The notes beneath the pieces are model-generated. The model was given only the letters and a program-made list of their open reading frames with translations. It was not told the origin of the DNA and did no database searches. DNA of 58,078 nucleotides, from NCBI RefSeq assembly GCF_001654985.1, contig NZ_LXEU01000077.1, forward strand, positions 1 through 58,078, written 5' to 3'. This stretch comes from Kluyvera georgiana ATCC 51603. Its GTDB lineage: Bacteria > Pseudomonadota > Gammaproteobacteria > Enterobacterales > Enterobacteriaceae. A program made the translations under genes and the position numbers. Shown piece by piece: positions 18,335 through 26,844 of the stretch; position 1 is the stretch's first letter, and the number at the start of each line of letters is the position of its first letter.

Positions 18335-19456
18335 ATGGCTTATCAACTCAACCTTAACTGGCCGGAGTTTCTGGAGAAATACTGGCAGAAACAACCGGTG
18401 GTCCTGAAAAACGCGTTCCCGAATTTTGTCGACCCGATTACGCCTGATGAACTGGCTGGTCTGGCGATGGAGATGGAAGTTGACAGCCGTCTGGTGAGCC
18501 ACGTCGACGGTAAGTGGCAGGCGAGCAACGGCCCGTTTGAGGATTTTGACCATCTGGGGGAAAAGAACTGGTCGCTGCTGGCGCAGGCGGTGAACCACTG
18601 GCATGAACCTGCCGCCGAGCTTGTGCGTCCGTTCCGCGTGCTGCCGGACTGGCGTCTGGATGACCTGATGATCTCCTTCTCGGTACCGGGCGGCGGCGTA
18701 GGCCCGCATATCGACCCGTATGACGTCTTTATCATTCAGGGGATGGGCCGCCGCCGCTGGCGCGTGGGCGATGCGCTGCCGTTAAAACAGCACTGCCCGC
18801 ATCCGGCGCTGCTGCACGTTGAGCCGTTTACGCCGATTATCGAAGTGGAAATGAACCCGGGCGATATCCTCTACATTCCGCCAGGATTCCCGCACGATGG
18901 CTATACCTATGAAAATACGCTGAACTATTCCGTCGGCTTCCGTGGCCCGAACGGTCGTGAGTTGATCAGCAGCTTCGCCGACTACGTGCTGGAGAACGAT
19001 CTGGGCGAGAAGTACTACACCGACCCGGATCTCACCTGCCGTGAACACGCGGGTAAGGTGGAAGAGCACGAGCTGGAGCGTCTGCGCATGATGATGATCG
19101 ACATGATCCGTCAGCCGAACGATTTCAAACAGTGGTTCGGCAGCTTTGCCAGTACGCCACGCCACGAGCTGGATATTGCCCCGGCGGAGCCGCCGTTCGA
19201 ACCGGAAGAAGTGCTTGCTGCGCTGGAAGATGGGGAAACCCTGCGCCGCCTCAATGGATTACGGGTACTGAACGTGGGTGAGAGCTTCTTTATCAACAGC
19301 GAGAAGCTGGAGACCTGCGAACCGCAGGCGGCTGACGCGCTGTGCCGCTATACCGAGCTGGATAAATCCCATTTTGGCGAGGCGCTGCGAAATCCGGCAT
19401 TTGTCGCGGAACTGACGGCGCTGATTAACCAGGGATACTGGTTCTTCGACGAGTAA
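18335..19456 (+). CDS. roxA: Ribosomal protein uL16 arginine 3-hydroxylase RoxA (YcfD)
   Basis: 373 residues, the E. coli length, starting MAYQLNLNWPEFLEKYWQKQ. An Fe(II)/2-oxoglutarate JmjC oxygenase that hydroxylates an arginine of ribosomal protein uL16. The double-stranded beta-helix gives GPHIDPYDVFIIQGMGRRRW (His-x-Asp iron ligands near residue 125) and GDILYIPPGFPHDG (distal His near 187). The C-terminal winged-helix domain ends in NQGYWFFDE. In E. coli this gene is next to phoQ; here it stands alone between an exporter and repeats. Confidence 0.95.
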   Translation: MAYQLNLNWPEFLEKYWQKQPVVLKNAFPNFVDPITPDELAGLAMEMEVDSRLVSHVDGKWQASNGPFEDFDHLGEKNWSLLAQAVNHWHEPAAELVRPFRVLPDWRLDDLMISFSVPGGGVGPHIDPYDVFIIQGMGRRRWRVGDALPLKQHCPHPALLHVEPFTPIIEVEMNPGDILYIPPGFPHDGYTYENTLNYSVGFRGPNGRELISSFADYVLENDLGEKYYTDPDLTCREHAGKVEEHELERLRMMMIDMIRQPNDFKQWFGSFASTPRHELDIAPAEPPFEPEEVLAALEDGETLRRLNGLRVLNVGESFFINSEKLETCEPQAADALCRYTELDKSHFGEALRNPAFVAELTALINQGYWFFDE

Positions 19457-19486
19457 GTTTCTGCGGTGGGTGAGGGTACAGCGCAT

Positions 19487-19598
19487 ACCCTCACCCCGAC
19501 CCTCTCCCTGGAAGGGAGAGGGAGCAAACCCGCGCCATACCCACTCACTGCACCATTCGATTCCCTCGCCCCTTTGGGGAGAGGGTTAGGGTGAGGGG
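19487..19598. repeat. Dispersed repeat, two hairpins in mirror image
   Basis: Opens ACCCTCACCCCGACCCTCTC and closes GGGTTAGGGTGAGGGG. Two stem-loops, CCCTCTCCC...GGGAGAGGG at about 19500-19522 and CCCTCGCCCC...GGGGAGAGGG at about 19563-19584, face each other across a 40-base core. This is the same plan as the element inside the hyc operon. It lies between roxA and the truncated permease. Confidence 0.78.
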
Positions 19599-19641
19599 AA
19601 CAAGCCGCACCCTTCCTTCATTCCTGCTGCTCCCCGTCGTT

Positions 19642-19670
19642 TTGCAATTAGTTAACAATCGTTGTATAAC
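19642..19670 (+). promoter_or_regulatory. Sigma-70 promoter of the truncated permease
   Basis: TTGCAA at 19642-19647 and TATAAC at 19665-19670 with a 17-base spacer; the expected start is near 19678, just before the met boxes. Confidence 0.5.
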
Positions 19671-19683
19671 CTTCTCTTCATTT

Positions 19684-19707
19684 GGATGTTTAGATGTCCA
19701 TACGTTT
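19684..19707. promoter_or_regulatory. Three adjacent MetJ-box-like octamers
   Basis: GGATGTTT, AGATGTCC and ATACGTTT stand end to end, matching the AGACGTCT met-box consensus in 5, 6 and 6 of 8 bases. A fourth weaker one may follow. They lie between the promoter and the Shine-Dalgarno AGAAGG of the permease remnant, which suits MetJ repression and supports a methionine-related role for the permease. Confidence 0.6.
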
Positions 19708-19718
19708 AGAAGGTAATA

Positions 19719-20636
19719 ATGCAAAACACAACACAACAACAAGGTGGGCAACTTAAGCGCACCATGAAAACCCGCCACCTGGTGATGCTGTCGCTGGGCG
19801 GCGTTATTGGCACAGGGCTCTTTTTCAATACCGGCTATATCATCTCCACCACCGGCGCGGCGGGCACGCTGCTGGCCTATTTGATCGGCGCGCTGGTGGT
19901 CTGGCTGGTGATGCAGTGCCTCGGCGAACTGTCGGTGGCGATGCCGGAAACCGGTGCTTTCCACGTTTATGCAGCACGTTATCTTGGCCCGGCAACCGGC
20001 TACACCGTGGCGTGGCTCTACTGGCTGACGTGGACGGTGGCGCTGGGGTCGAGCTTTACCGCCGCCGGGTTCTGTATGCAGTACTGGTTCCCGCAGGTGC
20101 CGGTGTGGATCTGGTGCCTGTTTTTCTGCGTGCTGATTTTCGGCCTTAACGTCATCTCAACCCGCTTCTTCGCCGAAGGAGAGTTCTGGTTCTCGCTGGT
20201 GAAGGTCATTACCATCATCGCCTTTATTATTCTGGGCGGCGCGGCCATCTTCGGGTTTATCCCCATGCAGGACGGCTCGCCGGCGCCGGGGCTGCGCAAT
20301 ATTACCGCCGAAGGCTGGTTCCCGCACGGTGGGCTGCCGATTCTGATGACCATGGTGGCGGTGAACTTTGCCTTCTCCGGCACCGAGCTTATCGGCATTG
20401 CCGCCGGTGAAACCGAGAATCCGCACAAGGTGATCCCGGTCGCCATTCGGACCACCATCGCACGGCTGATTATTTTCTTTATCGGCACCGTTTTCGTGCT
20501 GGCTGCGCTGATCCCGATGCAGCAGGCGGGCGTCGAAAAAAGCCCGTTCGTCCTCGTCTTTGAAAAGGTCGGAATTCCGTACGCGGCGGACATTTTTAAC
20601 TTCGTGATCCTGCGGGCGGGTGGGGAACTGATCTAA
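19719..20636 (+). pseudogene. mmuP: MmuP-like S-methylmethionine permease, 3' part deleted
   Basis: The frame encodes about 298 genuine residues of an APC-family amino acid permease and then seven foreign ones before a stop. [18 protein letters not shown] in TM1, [12 protein letters not shown] and the later [11 protein letters not shown] resemble E. coli MmuP (467 residues), as does [13 protein letters not shown], where the match ends. The deletion point is in GATCCTG at 20606-20612; beyond it the DNA is antisense pflD. About a third of the transporter is missing, so it cannot be functional. Met-box-like sites upstream fit mmuP, but another methionine-related permease is possible. The usual partner mmuM is absent. 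Confidence 0.82.
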
Positions 20637-20903
20637 CTCTTTGAGCAGCCAGTAAGGATCCATCTCTGGCGACATGATCCCGGCACGCGGTTTGATGGTG
20701 CGGTTGCCGGCAATCAGTTCGTCGTCGCGGATGCTGATGGCGACCTTATCGAGAATATGCGCGGTGGCTTTCGCGCGACGGAGGATAACCGGCTCGCCTT
20801 CGGTCTGGCGGTGGCTTTCGGTGTACAGCACGGCGCGTTCAAGGGAAATTTCGCGCGGGTTGGCAAAGAGGGCGTCTTTCAGGCGCTGGATACGATTAGT
20901 CAT
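20606..20903 (-). pseudogene. pflD: pflD remnant: N-terminal 99 codons of a glycyl-radical enzyme
   Basis: On the minus strand a start codon at 20901-20903, preceded by GAGGAG, opens MTNRIQRLKDALFANPREIS. It runs through GNRTIKPRAGIMSPEMDPYW to FPTRPQD, clearly the N terminus of PflD, a pyruvate formate-lyase-like glycyl-radical enzyme of about 765 residues. The match ends at GATCCTG (20606-20612); after that the frame continues 149 codons through antisense permease DNA to a stop at 20157. The catalytic Cys and glycyl-radical loop are lost. The usual neighbour pflC, encoding the activase, is absent too. Confidence 0.85.
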
Positions 20904-21062
20904 TTTGCGGGCTCCTCGGGAGATTAACCTGACGTTTCTTATGGCTTCTACGTTAGGCAAATGCGGCAAGGCGAGACAGAAGAGAATGGGGTGATTTACT
21001 GGATTATTGTGATCAAAAAGGAAAAATGAGATCTCAATTTTGTCTGGGTGATAAACACGATT

Positions 21063-21139
21063 GCCGGATGGCGGCTTCGCCTTATCCGGCCTACAGGACC
21101 GCGCAGGCTGTAGGCCTGATAAGCGCAGCGCCATCAGGC
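21063..21139. repeat. BIME: two classical enterobacterial REP units head to head
   Basis: The left unit is GCCGGATGGCGGC...CTTATCCGGCCTAC and the right unit GTAGGCCTGATAAGCGC...CCATCAGGC. They are in inverted orientation with GTAG heads facing inward and about 15 bases between. This is the classic REP consensus of E. coli and relatives, different from the GTAGCCCGG family at 8341. It abuts the hydrolase stop codon at 21144. Confidence 0.85.
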
Positions 21140-21143
21140 GCGG

Positions 21144-22079
21144 CTAACGCAGCGACGCAATCCAGTTCATCGCCAGTTCCGGCCAGGCGGCGGCGGGCAG
21201 ACCTTTGGCGCCGCGAATACCAAACCCGTGCTTGCCTTCGGCAAACAGATGCAGTTCGGTTGGCACCTTGTGCGCACGCAGGGCGTTGAACATCACCAGC
21301 GAGTTATCGACCGGCACCGACGGGTCGTCCACCGCGTGCATCAGGAAGGTAGGTGGCGTCTGGTTGGTGACGTTCAGCTCTGGGGAATAGTGATTGATCT
21401 GCTCGGCGCTGGGCATGTCGCCAATCAGCGCTTTCCGCGATCCGGGATGGGCAATGGCCTTATCCATTGAAATGACCGGATAGCCGAGCACCACGAAATC
21501 AGGTCGCGCGCTCTGCTTATCGACGTCATCTATCGGGGCATAAACCGTCTCGCTATAGCGAGTCTCAAGGCTGGCTGCGACATGCCCACCGGCGGAGAAA
21601 CCCATCACGCCAATTTTGTGTGGATCAATCTGCCATTCGGCGGCGCGGGCGCGCAGAGTGCGCAGCGCCCGTTGAGCGTCGGCGAGCGGCGCATTGGCCC
21701 CATCGGCGTGACCGTCGGCGGGCATGCGATAGGTCATGACGAACAGGGTGTAGCCTTTGGCGTTAAACGGTGCGGCTAAATCACTGCCTTCTTTATCCAG
21801 CACCACTCGCTGGTACGAGCCGCCGGGCGTGACCAGCAGCGCCGCGCCGTTCGGATGTTCTGGCGCATAAACGGTGATTTCCGGCGCGCGGATGCCGGTG
21901 ACCGCGCGGTCGGGCAGGGTGGGATCGTTGCTGCGTTCGACCAGCGCGTAGCTGACCGGGCTGTTTTTAGCACCAGGCGCTTCGCCGCCGGGCCAAATGG
22001 TAAATGCAGGCAGGGCGGCGAAGGCCGTCTGCGCGGAGAATAATAGGGCAAGGGTAGCGGACAGAGGTAAGCGAATCAT
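21144..22079 (-). CDS. Exported alpha/beta-hydrolase, acetyl-esterase-like
   Basis: 311 residues from ATG 22079, chosen for GGGAG six bases upstream. A signal peptide (MIRLPLSATLALLFSAQTAFA) ends near residue 21, so it is probably periplasmic. The alpha/beta-hydrolase triad is visible: GFSAGG (nucleophile Ser, near 157), the DDPSVP Asp near 257 and KHGFG (His, near 289). VTPGGSYQRV resembles the oxyanion HGG loop of the BD-FAE and acetylxylan-esterase-like group. It would remove acetyl or other short acyl groups from a carbohydrate-like substrate; that is a family-level inference. Its neighbours are a BIME and the repeat at 22204. Confidence 0.82.
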   Translation of the reverse strand: MIRLPLSATLALLFSAQTAFAALPAFTIWPGGEAPGAKNSPVSYALVERSNDPTLPDRAVTGIRAPEITVYAPEHPNGAALLVTPGGSYQRVVLDKEGSDLAAPFNAKGYTLFVMTYRMPADGHADGANAPLADAQRALRTLRARAAEWQIDPHKIGVMGFSAGGHVAASLETRYSETVYAPIDDVDKQSARPDFVVLGYPVISMDKAIAHPGSRKALIGDMPSAEQINHYSPELNVTNQTPPTFLMHAVDDPSVPVDNSLVMFNALRAHKVPTELHLFAEGKHGFGIRGAKGLPAAAWPELAMNWIASLR

Positions 22080-22203
22080 AAGCGTCTCCCGGAGAAAACG
22101 CTTGTTTATCATTCATTAAGACTGCAGAACGCGAAATGATTCACAAAACGGTGTTTCATAAAATAAGAAACGATGGGGAGTGGGAGATTTTATATTCTGC
22201 CCG

Positions 22204-22241
22204 CCCCCTCACCCAGACCCTCTCCCCATAGGGGAGAGGGG
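22204..22241. repeat. Single hairpin of the CCCCTCACCC repeat family
   Basis: CCCCCTCACCCAGACCCTCT followed by CCCCATAGGGGAGAGGGG. It has one outer terminus and one stem-loop only, without the mirror half. It lies between the hydrolase start and the fhlA stop. Confidence 0.7.
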
Positions 22242-22282
22242 ACCGAATAGCGCCGTCTGGGGGAGCGACGCCGGGGGCGGTG

Positions 22283-24364
22283 TTACATCAGCGCATCTTT
22301 ATCGATGCCCAGACGCTTCATGCGCGACAGCAGCGTGGTGCGCTTCAGCCCGAGACGCTGTGCGGCGCCTTTGGCCCCGGCGACCACGCCGTTGGTCTCT
22401 TTCAGTACCCGAACAATCAGCTGGTATTCGTCTTCGCCGTCTTTCGCCGCTTCGGCCACCGGGGCCGGTTGTGGCTCATCGCCCGCGAACGCCAGCTCCG
22501 GCATCGATAGCTGTAACACGCTGCCGCGGGTCAGCAGCACCGCGCGTTCAATCACGTTTTCCAGTTCACGTACGTTGCCTGGCCACTCCATCTGGCTCAG
22601 CGTGCGCAGCGTTTCCGCCGGAATGCTGTCGATATTACGTCCCAGACGGCGGGCGATTTTAAAGGTGAAGGCCTTCACCAGCAGCGGAATATCTTCCGGA
22701 CGCTCGCGCAGCGGCGGTAGGTGGATCGGGAAAACGTTGAGGCGGTAGTAGAGATCGCTACGGAATTCGCGATCGAGCACCATCTGTTTGAGATCGCGGT
22801 TGGTGGCGGCGATCAGGCGCACGTCGGTCTGGATCAGTTTGTTGCTGCCCAGACGTTCAAATTCCTGCTCCTGCAACACGCGCAGCAGTTTCGGCTGCAG
22901 TTCCAGCGGCATATCGCCCACTTCGTCAAGGAACAGCGAGCTTTTATCCGCCAGTTCGAAGCGACCAATGCGCTGGGCGCTGGCACCGGTAAACGCGCCG
23001 CGCTCGTGGCCGAAGAGGTCGCTTTCCAGCAGGCCCGCTGGCATTGCCGCGCAGTTCATTTTCACCATCCGGCGGTTATTACGGCCGCTCAGATTATGGA
23101 TGGCGCGGGCAATCAGCTCTTTGCCGGTGCCGGTTTCACCGAGGATCAGCACCGTACTGTCGCTTGGGGCGACCATCTCAACCTGCTTGAGGACGTTGAA
23201 CATCGCTTCGCTGCGGCCAATGATTTCGCCAAACTCGCCGTCAACGTTGTTGAGCTGTTCGGTCAGCGCCAGGTTTTCATCCACCAGACGCTCTTTCAGA
23301 CGGTGGATTTCCTGATAAGCGAGGGCGTTATCCACGGCGATGGAGACGCGTTCGGCAATCTGTTTAAGCAGCTTGAGGTTAGCGGCGCAGAACACCTTTT
23401 CATCGCACTGGGCAAGCTTCAGCACGCCAAGCATCTGGTCGCCGGACATCAGCGGCAGCAGGCACAGCGTCTGGATTTTATCATCCCACATCTCAAACAG
23501 CTGGCGCTCGTACGGGGCAAGTTTGTCCTGCTCGTTGAGGTTGAGCATCAGCATCTCTTTGCTTTTGAACACCCGCTCGGTCAGCGTGCCTGACTCGTTC
23601 ACTTCGCTCTGATCGTGCACCGGATCGTTAACGTCGATGTAGTGCGTGGAGTAGATATTCAGTTTGCCCTTGCGGTTGCTGCGCAGCACCACGCTGATGG
23701 CGTCGATATTGAAGTAGTAGTGAATCTCTTTCGCCACCGCGCTAACCAGCTCGTCCATATCGAGGCGCGACAGCACGGCGTTGGTGATAGCGACCAGAAT
23801 GCGGAAGTTATCGCGCTCGCGGCACAGCAGATCGTAATCGACGTTATTGGTCACCCGGCTTTGAATTTGCTCGGTCACCACGGCGACGATCTGCGTGAAA
23901 ATATGCAGACGCTGATACTCTTTCTCGGTCCACGGGCGGTCGTCCTGGCGGATAAATTCGCAGCCGCCAAAAATGCGCCCTTCCGCCGCCAGCGGCAGCA
24001 GACAATAGTGGCCAAACGGCTGATACAGCTCGCTGGCCGCCAGTTGCGGCCAGGCTTCGCTGAACTCAGCGTAGCTACAGTGGAGCGCGTCGGGACGAGA
24101 GAGCAGGCGTCGGACCGGGCCGTTTGCCAGCAGATTATCGTCTTCGTAAGCGATTGGCCGACCGGCTTCACGCGTGGCGTGATAGCCCGCGCGGTGGTTT
24201 CCCGGCTGTAGCAGGACGATCGCCGCGCTGTCAGCCAGCGAGGACTGTTTCGCCAGCTGCGCCAGCGTTTCGCTCAGCGCCGCGAGATCGGGCTGTTGGA
24301 GAAGAGTCCGGGTGATATCGAACAGCCCTTGCTGACCGAGATCGCCCATCGGTGTATACGACAT
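22283..24364 (-). CDS. fhlA: FhlA, formate-responsive sigma-54 activator
   Basis: 693 residues from MSYTPMGDLGQQGLF (E. coli FhlA has 692); the frame also extends seven codons upstream, but this is the family start. It binds formate and activates the hyp and hyc sigma-54 promoters. Tandem GAF regions span about 20-370. The AAA+ domain at about 385-615 has GETGTGKE (Walker A), GAFTGA (sigma-54 contact) and DEVGDMPLELQPKLLR (Walker B). The Fis-type HTH at the C terminus is KGAAQRLGLKRTTLLSRMKR. It is last in hypABCDE-fhlA, 79 bases after hypE. Confidence 0.97.
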   Translation of the reverse strand: MSYTPMGDLGQQGLFDITRTLLQQPDLAALSETLAQLAKQSSLADSAAIVLLQPGNHRAGYHATREAGRPIAYEDDNLLANGPVRRLLSRPDALHCSYAEFSEAWPQLAASELYQPFGHYCLLPLAAEGRIFGGCEFIRQDDRPWTEKEYQRLHIFTQIVAVVTEQIQSRVTNNVDYDLLCRERDNFRILVAITNAVLSRLDMDELVSAVAKEIHYYFNIDAISVVLRSNRKGKLNIYSTHYIDVNDPVHDQSEVNESGTLTERVFKSKEMLMLNLNEQDKLAPYERQLFEMWDDKIQTLCLLPLMSGDQMLGVLKLAQCDEKVFCAANLKLLKQIAERVSIAVDNALAYQEIHRLKERLVDENLALTEQLNNVDGEFGEIIGRSEAMFNVLKQVEMVAPSDSTVLILGETGTGKELIARAIHNLSGRNNRRMVKMNCAAMPAGLLESDLFGHERGAFTGASAQRIGRFELADKSSLFLDEVGDMPLELQPKLLRVLQEQEFERLGSNKLIQTDVRLIAATNRDLKQMVLDREFRSDLYYRLNVFPIHLPPLRERPEDIPLLVKAFTFKIARRLGRNIDSIPAETLRTLSQMEWPGNVRELENVIERAVLLTRGSVLQLSMPELAFAGDEPQPAPVAEAAKDGEDEYQLIVRVLKETNGVVAGAKGAAQRLGLKRTTLLSRMKRLGIDKDALM

Positions 24365-24401
24365 GTCACTTGCCCATAACTGCACCGCATAGGGTGCGAT
24401 A

Positions 24402-24422
24402 AATAATAATAATAATAATAAA
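24402..24422. repeat. Trinucleotide microsatellite (AAT)6 in the fhlA leader
   Basis: Six perfect AAT copies on the plus strand (ATT on the transcribed minus sense), plus a near-repeat AAA, inside the 79-base hypE-fhlA gap and about 38 bases before the fhlA start. Surrounding genes contain no comparable tract. Confidence 0.8.
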
Positions 24423-24443
24423 ATGCAGACCTTGAGTGGTCTG

Positions 24444-25454
24444 TTAACAAATTCGCGGAAGCGGCTCGGCGTGAGGGAGGTCTAGCGTACGTTTTACGCC
24501 GTATAATCCGGCAACGCGCACTCCCCGGCGTTCGGTCACTTCGCCAATGATAGCGGCATTGCTGCCTAAAGGATGGGCGCGCAGTGCGGCCAGCACTTCT
24601 TCGGCAGCGTCGCGGCTGACGCCAATCACCAGTTTACCTTCATTGGCAAAGTTAAGCGCGTCAAGCCCCAATAATTCGCACACGCCGCGCACGGCGTCTT
24701 TGAGCGGCAGATGCTGCTCCTGAATTTCGACGCCAAAGCCGCAGCTGGCGGCAAACTCGTGGGCCACCGCGTTGACGCCGCCGCGGGTGGCATCGCGCAG
24801 CGCTTTGACGCCGGCAATCGGCCGCAGCGCTTGAATCAGCGGCGTGAGCACCGCGCAGTCGCTTTGCAGTTCGCCATCGAGGCCCAGCTGTTCACGCAGA
24901 TTAAGGATGGTTGCGCCGTGGTCGCCCAGAGTGCCGCTGACAATCAGCACGTCGCCCGGCGCCAGGCTCGCCGCGCCCCAATGAATGTCGGCGGGAATCG
25001 CGCCCATCCCGGCGGTGTTGATAAACAGTTTATCCGCCGCGCCGCGACCGACGACCTTGGTATCGCCGGTGACGATTGCGATGTCTGCCGCTTTGGCCGT
25101 TTCAGCCATGGTGTTAACCACCGCTTCCAGCGTCTCCAGCGGCAAACCCTCTTCGATAATAAACCCGCAGGAGAGATAACGGGGGACCGCGCCGCTGACC
25201 GCCACGTCGTTGGCGGTGCCGCATACCGCCAGCTTGCCGATATTGCCGCCGGGGAAGAACAGCGGGTCAATCACATAGCTGTCGGTGGAAAACGCGAGGC
25301 GGTCGCCGTGCGTGGTCAATGACGCCAGCGACAGGCGCGCCTGATCTTCTTGCTCGGCGAGCCAGGGGTTGGCGAAAGCCTTCATAAACAGGCTGTCGAT
25401 GAGCTGCTGCATCGCCAGGCCGCCGCTGCCGTGGGCTAACTGGATAGTGTTCAT
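24444..25454 (-). CDS. hypE: HypE, carbamoyl dehydratase of [NiFe]-hydrogenase cyanide synthesis
   Basis: 336 residues from MNTIQLAHGSGGLAMQQL, the exact E. coli length. It takes a carbamoyl group from HypF onto its C-terminal cysteine and dehydrates it with ATP to a thiocyanate that supplies the CN ligands of the active site. The C terminus is PRIC, with the essential last Cys. PurM-like ATP-binding segments include FSTDSYVIDPLFFPGGNIG and DATRGGVNAV. ATG overlaps the hypD stop (25451-25454). The frame extends 14 codons upstream into hypD, but the family start is internal. Confidence 0.96.
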   Translation of the reverse strand: MNTIQLAHGSGGLAMQQLIDSLFMKAFANPWLAEQEDQARLSLASLTTHGDRLAFSTDSYVIDPLFFPGGNIGKLAVCGTANDVAVSGAVPRYLSCGFIIEEGLPLETLEAVVNTMAETAKAADIAIVTGDTKVVGRGAADKLFINTAGMGAIPADIHWGAASLAPGDVLIVSGTLGDHGATILNLREQLGLDGELQSDCAVLTPLIQALRPIAGVKALRDATRGGVNAVAHEFAASCGFGVEIQEQHLPLKDAVRGVCELLGLDALNFANEGKLVIGVSRDAAEEVLAALRAHPLGSNAAIIGEVTERRGVRVAGLYGVKRTLDLPHAEPLPRIC

Positions 25455-26572
25455 GCTTCGGACTCCTGACTGCGATATTGATACCAGGCGGCGCACGCCC
25501 CTTCGGACGAGACCATCAGCGCGCCGAACGCGCTTTGCGGATTACAGGTTGCGCCAAACAGCGGGCACTGGTGCGGTTTACAGCGGCCGGTAAGCACGTC
25601 GCCGCAGCGGGCGCGTGGGTCGTCGCAGACGCGCTGCGGCTGCGGCTTAAAGTGGGTTTCGGCGTCAAAACGCTGATAGTCGTCGGTCAACTGTACGCCA
25701 GAATCGTTGATTAATCCCAGGCCGCGCCATTCGCTGTCGCCCTTGACCGTAAATACCTCGGCAATCGCTTTTTGCGCCAGCGCGTTGCCGTCGTCCGGCA
25801 CCACGCGGCGATACTGATTCTCGACGCGGCTCTCTTCGGCAATTTTCTGCTCTACCAGCATATTAACGCCCTGAAGCAGATCCACCGGCTCAAAACCGGC
25901 GACCACCAGCGGACGATGATAGTCGCTGGCGATAAAGCCGTAGGCGTGAGTACCGATGACCATGCTGACATGACCCGGCGCGAGAAACGCGTCGATGCCG
26001 TTATCCGGCTGATCCAGCAGGCTGCGCAGGGTTGGAATCAGCGTGATGTGCTGGCAGAAAAAGAAGAAATTCTCGACGTTCTGCGCCTTCGCCTGCTGCA
26101 GCGTAATGGCGGTGGTCGGCATGGTGGTTTCAAAGCCCAGACCAAAGAACACCACTTTGCGCGCCGGATTCTGCTGCGCCAGCTTGAGGGCGTCCATTGG
26201 CGAATAGACGATGCGAATATCCGCGCCGCGTGATTTGGCCTGCATCAGCGAGCCGTTTTTCCCCGGCACGCGCATGGCATCGCCGAAGGTGCAGAAAATC
26301 ACCTCCGGATGGCTGGCAATTTCAATACAGGTGTCGATGCGTCCCATCGGCAACACGCACACCGGGCAGCCCGGCCCGTGGATAAATTCGATGTTCTCCG
26401 GCAGCAGCTGGTCGAGACCGAATTTAAAAATTGCATGCGTGTGGCCGCCGCACACTTCCATGATGCGCAGTGGGCGTTCGGCGGTATAAGCCAGATGTTG
26501 CGCGCGGTTTTTCAGGTGGGCAATCAGCTGCATCACCTGTTCCGGCGCGCGGTACTCATCAACAAAACGCAT
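25451..26572 (-). CDS. hypD: HypD, Fe-S scaffold of Fe(CN)2CO assembly
   Basis: 373 residues, as in E. coli. With HypC it holds the iron while CN and CO ligands are added. Characteristic motifs are CGGHTH near residue 41, HGPGCPVCVLP near 66, the GFETTMPTTA stretch near 148 and a [4Fe-4S]-binding cysteine cluster toward the C terminus (CDDPRARCGDVLTG, then CPLFGATCNP). It overlaps hypC by one base (TAATG) and hypE by four. Confidence 0.96.
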   Translation of the reverse strand: MRFVDEYRAPEQVMQLIAHLKNRAQHLAYTAERPLRIMEVCGGHTHAIFKFGLDQLLPENIEFIHGPGCPVCVLPMGRIDTCIEIASHPEVIFCTFGDAMRVPGKNGSLMQAKSRGADIRIVYSPMDALKLAQQNPARKVVFFGLGFETTMPTTAITLQQAKAQNVENFFFFCQHITLIPTLRSLLDQPDNGIDAFLAPGHVSMVIGTHAYGFIASDYHRPLVVAGFEPVDLLQGVNMLVEQKIAEESRVENQYRRVVPDDGNALAQKAIAEVFTVKGDSEWRGLGLINDSGVQLTDDYQRFDAETHFKPQPQRVCDDPRARCGDVLTGRCKPHQCPLFGATCNPQSAFGALMVSSEGACAAWYQYRSQESEA

Positions 26573-26844
26573 TACCGTTCCTCGCCAAAGAGCAGGGCGC
26601 CAACGTCCGGCTCCACTTCAAACATATTTTCCAGCGCCGCGAGGGTGTCGCGCGCCTCTTCCTCATTGATGACGCTCATGGCAAAGCCGACGTGCACCAG
26701 CACCCATTGGCCGATGCGCGATTCGCCGTTCTCATCCACCGCGCCGACCAGCGTCAGGTCGACGTCGCGCTTAATCCCGCAGACGTCCACTTTTGCCTGC
26801 ACGCCGTCAATGGCGGAAATTTGTCCCGGAATGCCTATGCACAT
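26572..26844 (-). CDS. hypC: HypC, hydrogenase maturation chaperone
   Basis: 90 residues, the E. coli length, starting with the required MCIGIPGQI whose Cys2 contacts iron and the HycE precursor. It ferries the Fe(CN)2CO unit from HypD to the large subunit. The OB-like core has the [15 protein letters not shown] segment. It overlaps hypB by ten bases and hypD by one, so the set is translationally coupled. Confidence 0.95.
   Translation of the reverse strand: MCIGIPGQISAIDGVQAKVDVCGIKRDVDLTLVGAVDENGESRIGQWVLVHVGFAMSVINEEEARDTLAALENMFEVEPDVGALLFGEER

Noticed and set aside
20157-20903. A 248-codon chimeric protein beginning as PflD
   Set aside because: After the first 99 codons it only reads antisense permease DNA. 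It is a by-product of the deletion, not a new gene.
22721-24211. Several long frames antisense to fhlA
   Set aside because: FhlA is recognisable over all 693 residues; the antisense frames show no domain and no ribosome sites.
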